Source: Mauremys mutica (taxonomy: Eukaryota; Chordata; Testudines; Geoemydidae). Taken from it: a DNA stretch of 64,000 bases. This document shows positions 59,201 through 64,000 of the stretch, in pieces. The position numbers and the translations under genes were made by a program. The number at the start of each line of letters is the position of its first letter. Within the stretch, counting starts at the first letter, position 1. The notes under the pieces were generated by a model, which saw nothing but the letters and a program-made list of their open reading frames with translations, did no database searches and had not been told where the DNA came from. The DNA lies in the NCBI RefSeq assembly GCF_020497125.1, contig NC_059077.1, positions 22,266,840 through 22,330,839 of the forward strand, given 5' to 3'.

Positions 59201-62200
59201 AACCCTAGTTCCAAGTGCCCTACCCATAGGAACCCTAACCCTAGGGCGGGAAGCCCTACCCATAGGAACCCTAACCCTAGCTCCAAGTGCCCTACCCGTA
59301 GGAACTCTAACCCTAGGGCGGGAAGTCCTACCCATAGGAACCCTAACCCTAGCTCCAAGTGCCTTACCCATGGGAACCCTAACCCTAGCTCCAAGTGGCC
59401 TACCCATAGGAACACTAACCCTAGGGCAGGAAGCCCTACTCATAGGAACCCTAACTCTAGCTCCAAGTGCCCTACCATAGGTACCCTAACCCTAGCTCCA
59501 AGTGGCCTACCCATAGGAAACCTAACCCTAGGGCAGGAAGCCATACCTATAGGAGCCCTAACCCTAGCTCCAAGTGCCCTACCATAGGTACCCTAACCCT
59601 AGCTCCAAGTGCCCTACCCATAGGAACACTAACCCTAGGGTGGGAATCCCTACCCTTAGGAACCCTAACCCTAGTTCCAAGTGCCCTACCCATAGGAACC
59701 CTAACCCTAGGGCTGAAAGCCCTACCCATAGGAACTCTAACCCTAGCTCCAAGTGCCCTACCCATAGAAACCCTAACCCTAGGGTGGGAAGCCCTACCCA
59801 TAGGAACCCTAACCCTAGGGCAGGAGGCCCTACCCATAGGAACCCTAACCCTAGTTCCAAGTTCCATACCCATACCCTAACCCTAGGGTGGGAAGCCCTA
59901 CCCATAGAAACCCTAACCCTGGCTCAAAGTGCCCTAACCATAGGAACCCTAACCCTGGCTCAAAGTGCCCTAACCAAAGGAACCCTAACCCTAGCTCCAA
60001 GTGCCCTACCCATAGGAACCCTATCCCTAGGGTGGGAAGCCCTACCCATAGGACCCCTAACCCTAGCTCCAAGTGCCCTACCCATAGGAACACTAACCCT
60101 AGCTCCAAGTGCCCTACCCATAGGAACCTTAACCCTACGGCGGGAAGCCCTATCCATAGGAACGCTAACCCTAGCTCCAAGTGCCCAACCCATAGGAATC
60201 CTATCCCTAGCTCCAAGTGCCCTACCCATAGGAACACTAACCCTAGGGCGGGAATCCCTACCCTTAGGAACCCTAACCCTAGTTCCAAGTGCCCTACCCA
60301 TAGGAACCCTAACCCTAAGGCGGGAAGCCCTACCCATAGGAACCCTAACCCTGGCTCCAAGTGCCTTACCCATAGAAACCCTAACCCTAGCGCGGGAAGC
60401 CCTACCCATAGGAACCCTAACCCTAGTTCCAAGTGCCCTACCCATAGGAACCCTAAACCTATGGTGGGAAGCCCTAACCATAGAAACCCTAACCCTAGGG
60501 TGGGAAGCCCTAACCATAGAAACCCTAAACCTAACTCCAAGTGCCCTACCCATAGAAACCCTAACCCTAGGGCGGGAAGCCCTACCCATAGGAACCCTAA
60601 CCCTAGCTCCACGTGCCCTACCCAAAGGAACCCTAACCCTAGGGCGGGAAGCCCTACCCATAGGAACCCTAACCCTAGCTCCAAGTGCCCTACCCATAGA
60701 AACCCTAACCCTAGGGCGGGAAGCCCTACCCATAGGAACCCTAACCCTAGGGCGGGAAGCCCTACCCATTGGAACCCTAACCCTAGTTCCAAGTGCCATA
60801 CCCATACCCTAACCCTAGGGTGGGAAGCCCTACCCATAGAAACCCTAACCCTAACTCCAAGTGCCCTACCCATAGGAACCCTAACCCTGGCTCCAAGTGC
60901 CCTACCCATAGGAACCCTATCCCTAGGGTGGGAAGCCCTACCCATAGGAACCCTAGCCCTAGCTCCAAGTGCCCTACCCATAGGAACACTAACCCTAGCT
61001 CCAAGTGCCCTACCCATAGGAACACTAACCCTAGCTCCAAGTGCCCTACCCATAGGAACCCTAACTCTAGCTCCAAGTGCCCTACCCATAGGAACCTTAA
61101 CCCTAGGGCGGGAAGCCCTACCCATAGGAACGCTAACCCTAGCTCCAAGTGCCCAACCCATAGGAACCCTATCCCTAGCTCCAAGTGCCCTACCCATAGG
61201 AACACTAACCCTAGGGCGGGAATCCCTACCCTTAGGAACCCTAACCCTAGTTCCAAGTGCCCTACCCATAGGAACCCTAACCCTAGGGCGGGAAGCCCTA
61301 CCCATAAGAACCCTAACCCTAGCTCCAAGTGCCCTACCCATAGGAACCCTAACCCTAGGGCGGGAAGCCCTACCCATAGGAACCCTAACCCTAGCTCCAA
61401 GTGCCCTACCCATAGAAACCCTAACCCTAGGGTGGGAAGCCCTACCCATAGGAACCCTAACCCTAGTTCCAAGTGCCCTACCCATAGGAACCCTAACCCT
61501 AGGGTGGGAAGCCCTACCCATAGAAACCCTAACGCTAATTCCAAGTGCCCTACCCATAGGAACCCTAACCCTGGCTCCAAGAGCCCTACCCACAGTAACT
61601 CTAACCCTAGGGCGGGAAGCCCTAGCCGTAGGAACCCTAACCATAGCTCCATGTGCCCTACCCATAGGAACCCTAACCCTAGTGTGGCAAGCCCTACCCA
61701 TAGGAACCCTAACCCTAGCTCCAAGTTCCCTACCATAGGAACCCTAACCCTAGCTCCAAGTGCCCTTCCCATAGGAACCCTAAACCTAGGGCAGGAAGCC
61801 CTACCCATAGGAACTCTAACCCTAGCTCCAAGTGCCCTACCCATAGGAACCCTAACCCTAGGTCCAAGAGCCCTACCCATAGGAACCCTAACCCTAGCTC
61901 CAAGAGCCCTACCCATAGGAACCCTAACCCTAGCTCCAAGTGCGCTACCCATAGGAACCCTAACCGTAGGGCGGGAAGCCCTACCCATAGGAACCCTAAC
62001 CCAAGCTCCAAGAGGCCTACCGATAGAAACCCTAACCCTAGGCCAGGAAGCCCTACCCATAGGAGCCCTAAACCCAGCTCCAAGTGCCCTACCGTAGGTA
62101 CCCTAACCCCAGCTCAAAGTGGCCTACCCATAGGAACACTAACCCTAGGGCAGGAAGCCCTACCCATAGGAACCCTAACCCTAGCTCCAAGTGCCCTACT

Positions 62201-64000
62201 CATAGGAACCCTAACCCTAGGGCGGGAAGCCCTACCCATAGGAACTCTAACCCTAGCTCCAAGTGGCCTACCCATAGGAACCCTAACCCTAGGGCAGGAA
62301 GCCCTACCCATAAGAGCCCTAACCCTAGCTCCAAGTGCCCTACCATAGGTGCCCTAACCCTAGCTCCAAGTGCCCTACCCATAGGAACCCTAACCCTAGC
62401 TCCAAGTGCCCTACCCATAGGAACACTAACCCTAGGGCGGGAATCCCTACCCTTAGGAACCCTAACCCTAGTTCCAAGTGCCCTACCCCTAGGAACCCTA
62501 ACCCTAGGGCGGGAAGCCCTACCCATAGGAAACCTAACCCTAGGGCGGGAAGTCCTACCCATAGGAACCCTAACCCTAGCTCCAAGTGCCTTACCCATAG
62601 GAACCCTAACCCTAGTTCCAAGTTCCCTACCCATAGGAACCCTAACCCTAGGGCGGGAAGCCCTACCCATAGGAACCCTAACCCTAGCTCCAAGTGCCCT
62701 ACCCGTAGGAACTCTAACCCTAGGGCGGGAAGTCCTACCCATAGGAACCCTAACCCTAGCTCCAAGTGCCTTACCCATGGGAACCCTAACCCTAGCTCCA
62801 AGTGCCCTAACCATAGGAACCCTAACCCTGGCTCAAAGTGCCCTAACCAAAGGAACCCTAACCCTAGCTCCAAGTGCCCTACCCATAGGAACCCTATCCC
62901 TAGGGTGGGAAGCCCTACCCATAGGAACCCTAACCCTAGCTCCAAGTGCCCTACCCATAGGAACACTAACCCTAGCTCCAAGTGCCCTACCCATAGGAAC
63001 CTTAACCCTAGGGCGGGAAGCCCTACCCATAGGAACGCTAACCCTAGCTCCAAGTGCCCAACCCATAGGAATCCTATCCCTAGCTCCAAGTGCCCTACCC
63101 ATAGGAACACTAACCCTAGGGCGGGAATCCCTACCCTTAGGAACCCTAACCCTAGTTCCAAGTGCCCTACCCATAGGAACCCTAACCCTAAGGCGGGAAG
63201 CCCTACCCATAGGAACCCTAACCCTGGCTCCAAGTGCCTTACCCATAGAAACCCTAACCCTAGCGCGGGAAGCCCTACCCATAGGAACCCTAACCCTAGT
63301 TCCAAGTGCCCTACCCATAGGAACCCTAAACCTATGGTGGGAAGCCCTAACCATAGAAACCCTAACCCTAGGGTGGGAAGCCCTAACCATAGAAACCCTA
63401 ACCCTAACTCCAAGTGCCCTACCCATAGGAACCCTAACCCTAGCTCCAAGTGCCCTACCCATAGAAACCCTAACCCTAGGGCGGGAAGCCCTACCCATAG
63501 GAACCCTAACCCTAGTTCCAAGTGCCCTACCCATAGGAACCCTAACCCTAGGGCGGGAAGCCCTAGCCATAGGAACCCTAACCGTAGCTCCACGTGCCCT
63601 ACCCATAGGAAGCCTAACTGTAGCTCCAAGTGCCCTACCCATAGGAAGCCTAACTCTAGCGCGGCAAGCCCTACCCATAGGAACCCTAACCCTAGCTCCA
63701 AGTGCCCTACCCATAGGAACCCTCAGCCTACCTCCAATTTCTCTACCCATAGGAACCCGAACCCTAGCGCGGGAAGCCCTACCCATAGGAACCCTAACCG
63801 TAGCTCCAAGTGCCCTACACATAGGAAGCCTAACTGTAGCTCCAAGTGCCCTACCCATAGGAACCCTAATCCTAGCGCGGCAAGCCCTACCCATAGGAAC
63901 CCTAACCCTAGCTCCAAGTGCCCTACCCATAGGAACCCTCAGCCTATCTCCAAGTTCCCTACCCATAGGAACCCGAACCCTAGCGCGGGAAGCCCTACCC
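56290..64000. repeat. 36-bp telomere-like tandem satellite, continues past window
   Basis: The monomer has a constant part, GGAACCCTAACCCTAG (16 bases), then a 9-base cassette, then CCCTACCCATA (11 bases). The cassette has two main states: A = CTCCAAGTG and B = GGCGGGAAG, with B also seen as GGCAGGAAG and GGTGGGAAG. A and B follow each other irregularly, often alternating. About 214 units fit in 7.7 kb. Single-base-short junctions (CTACCATAGG) and four-base-short junctions (CATACCCATACCCTAACC) recur as landmarks. The first 600 and last 400 bases are more variable than the centre. The unit contains 11 bases of vertebrate telomere-type repeat but is not a telomere. I do not know a named family for it. 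Confidence 0.97.

Noticed and set aside
59851..61738. 616-codon open frames on both strands within the satellite, and all similar frames from 56201 to 63966
   Set aside because: The period of 36 bases equals 12 codons and two of three frames per strand have no stop in the unit. The products are low-complexity repeats such as GTLTLAPSALPI. Both strands are equally open, which is not a coding signature.
56290..64000. True telomere repeat array
   Set aside because: Only 11 of 36 bases per unit are telomere-like and the hexamer is never repeated more than about twice in a row.
56290..64000. CRISPR array
   Set aside because: Repeats are directly adjacent with no unique spacers, and the surroundings are vertebrate.

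Overview
The window is vertebrate nuclear DNA, most likely from a turtle. It is built almost entirely of transposable-element relics plus a large tandem satellite. The organism call rests on CR1 LINEs of several subfamilies, tRNA-headed SINEs carrying a CR1-type tail, gypsy/ERV-like LTRs and hAT/Tigger-like short elements that I recognise from memory as typical of turtle (and partly crocodilian) genomes. I ran no database search, so the species is not fixed. I see no supportable host protein-coding exon, rRNA gene, functional tRNA gene, CRISPR array or operon. Nearly all open frames outside the LINE, hAT and gypsy relics are chance frames.

Layout. 1-1131 is the right part of a hAT transposon with a broken transposase. 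1.1-17.5 kb is AT-rich intergenic or intronic DNA with scattered short elements (an LTR at 5.2-6.2 kb, hAT and other MITEs at 7.2, 8.1, 11.2 and 12.3 kb, a chimeric Tigger-like element at 9.2-9.7 kb). 17.5-18.9 kb holds a CR1 piece, a perfect 104-bp inverted duplication and a Ty3/gypsy reverse-transcriptase relic fused at its edge. 23.4-29.2 kb is LINE-rich: an L2-type scrap, a CR1 split by a solo LTR, and a longer CR1 (endonuclease end to 3' tail) split by a 262-bp hAT MITE with a perfect 8-bp target duplication. 31.9-42.7 kb holds three more CR1 copies, two of them interrupted, one by a solo LTR with a perfect 5-bp duplication. 44.1-44.5 kb has two SINEs in a row, 47.1-48.9 kb two CR1 pieces with a GC-rich hAT inside, 53.1-54.1 kb an L2 reverse-transcriptase relic, and 54.1-54.3 kb a near-perfect foldback.

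From 56290 to the window end runs a 36-bp tandem satellite, about 214 units within view and continuing beyond it. Each unit carries two telomere-like CCCTA blocks in a constant frame of about 27 bp and a 9-bp cassette with two main states. Every intact unit contains a canonical four-tract G-quadruplex motif on the minus strand. The long open frames across it (up to 616 codons, on both strands) follow from the period being exactly 12 codons and are not genes.

The elements do not form a pathway. Their relation is nesting order, which gives relative ages: CR1 first, then LTR or hAT insertions into CR1, with later inverted duplications by template switching. The satellite is the feature most likely to be structurally active and least described.
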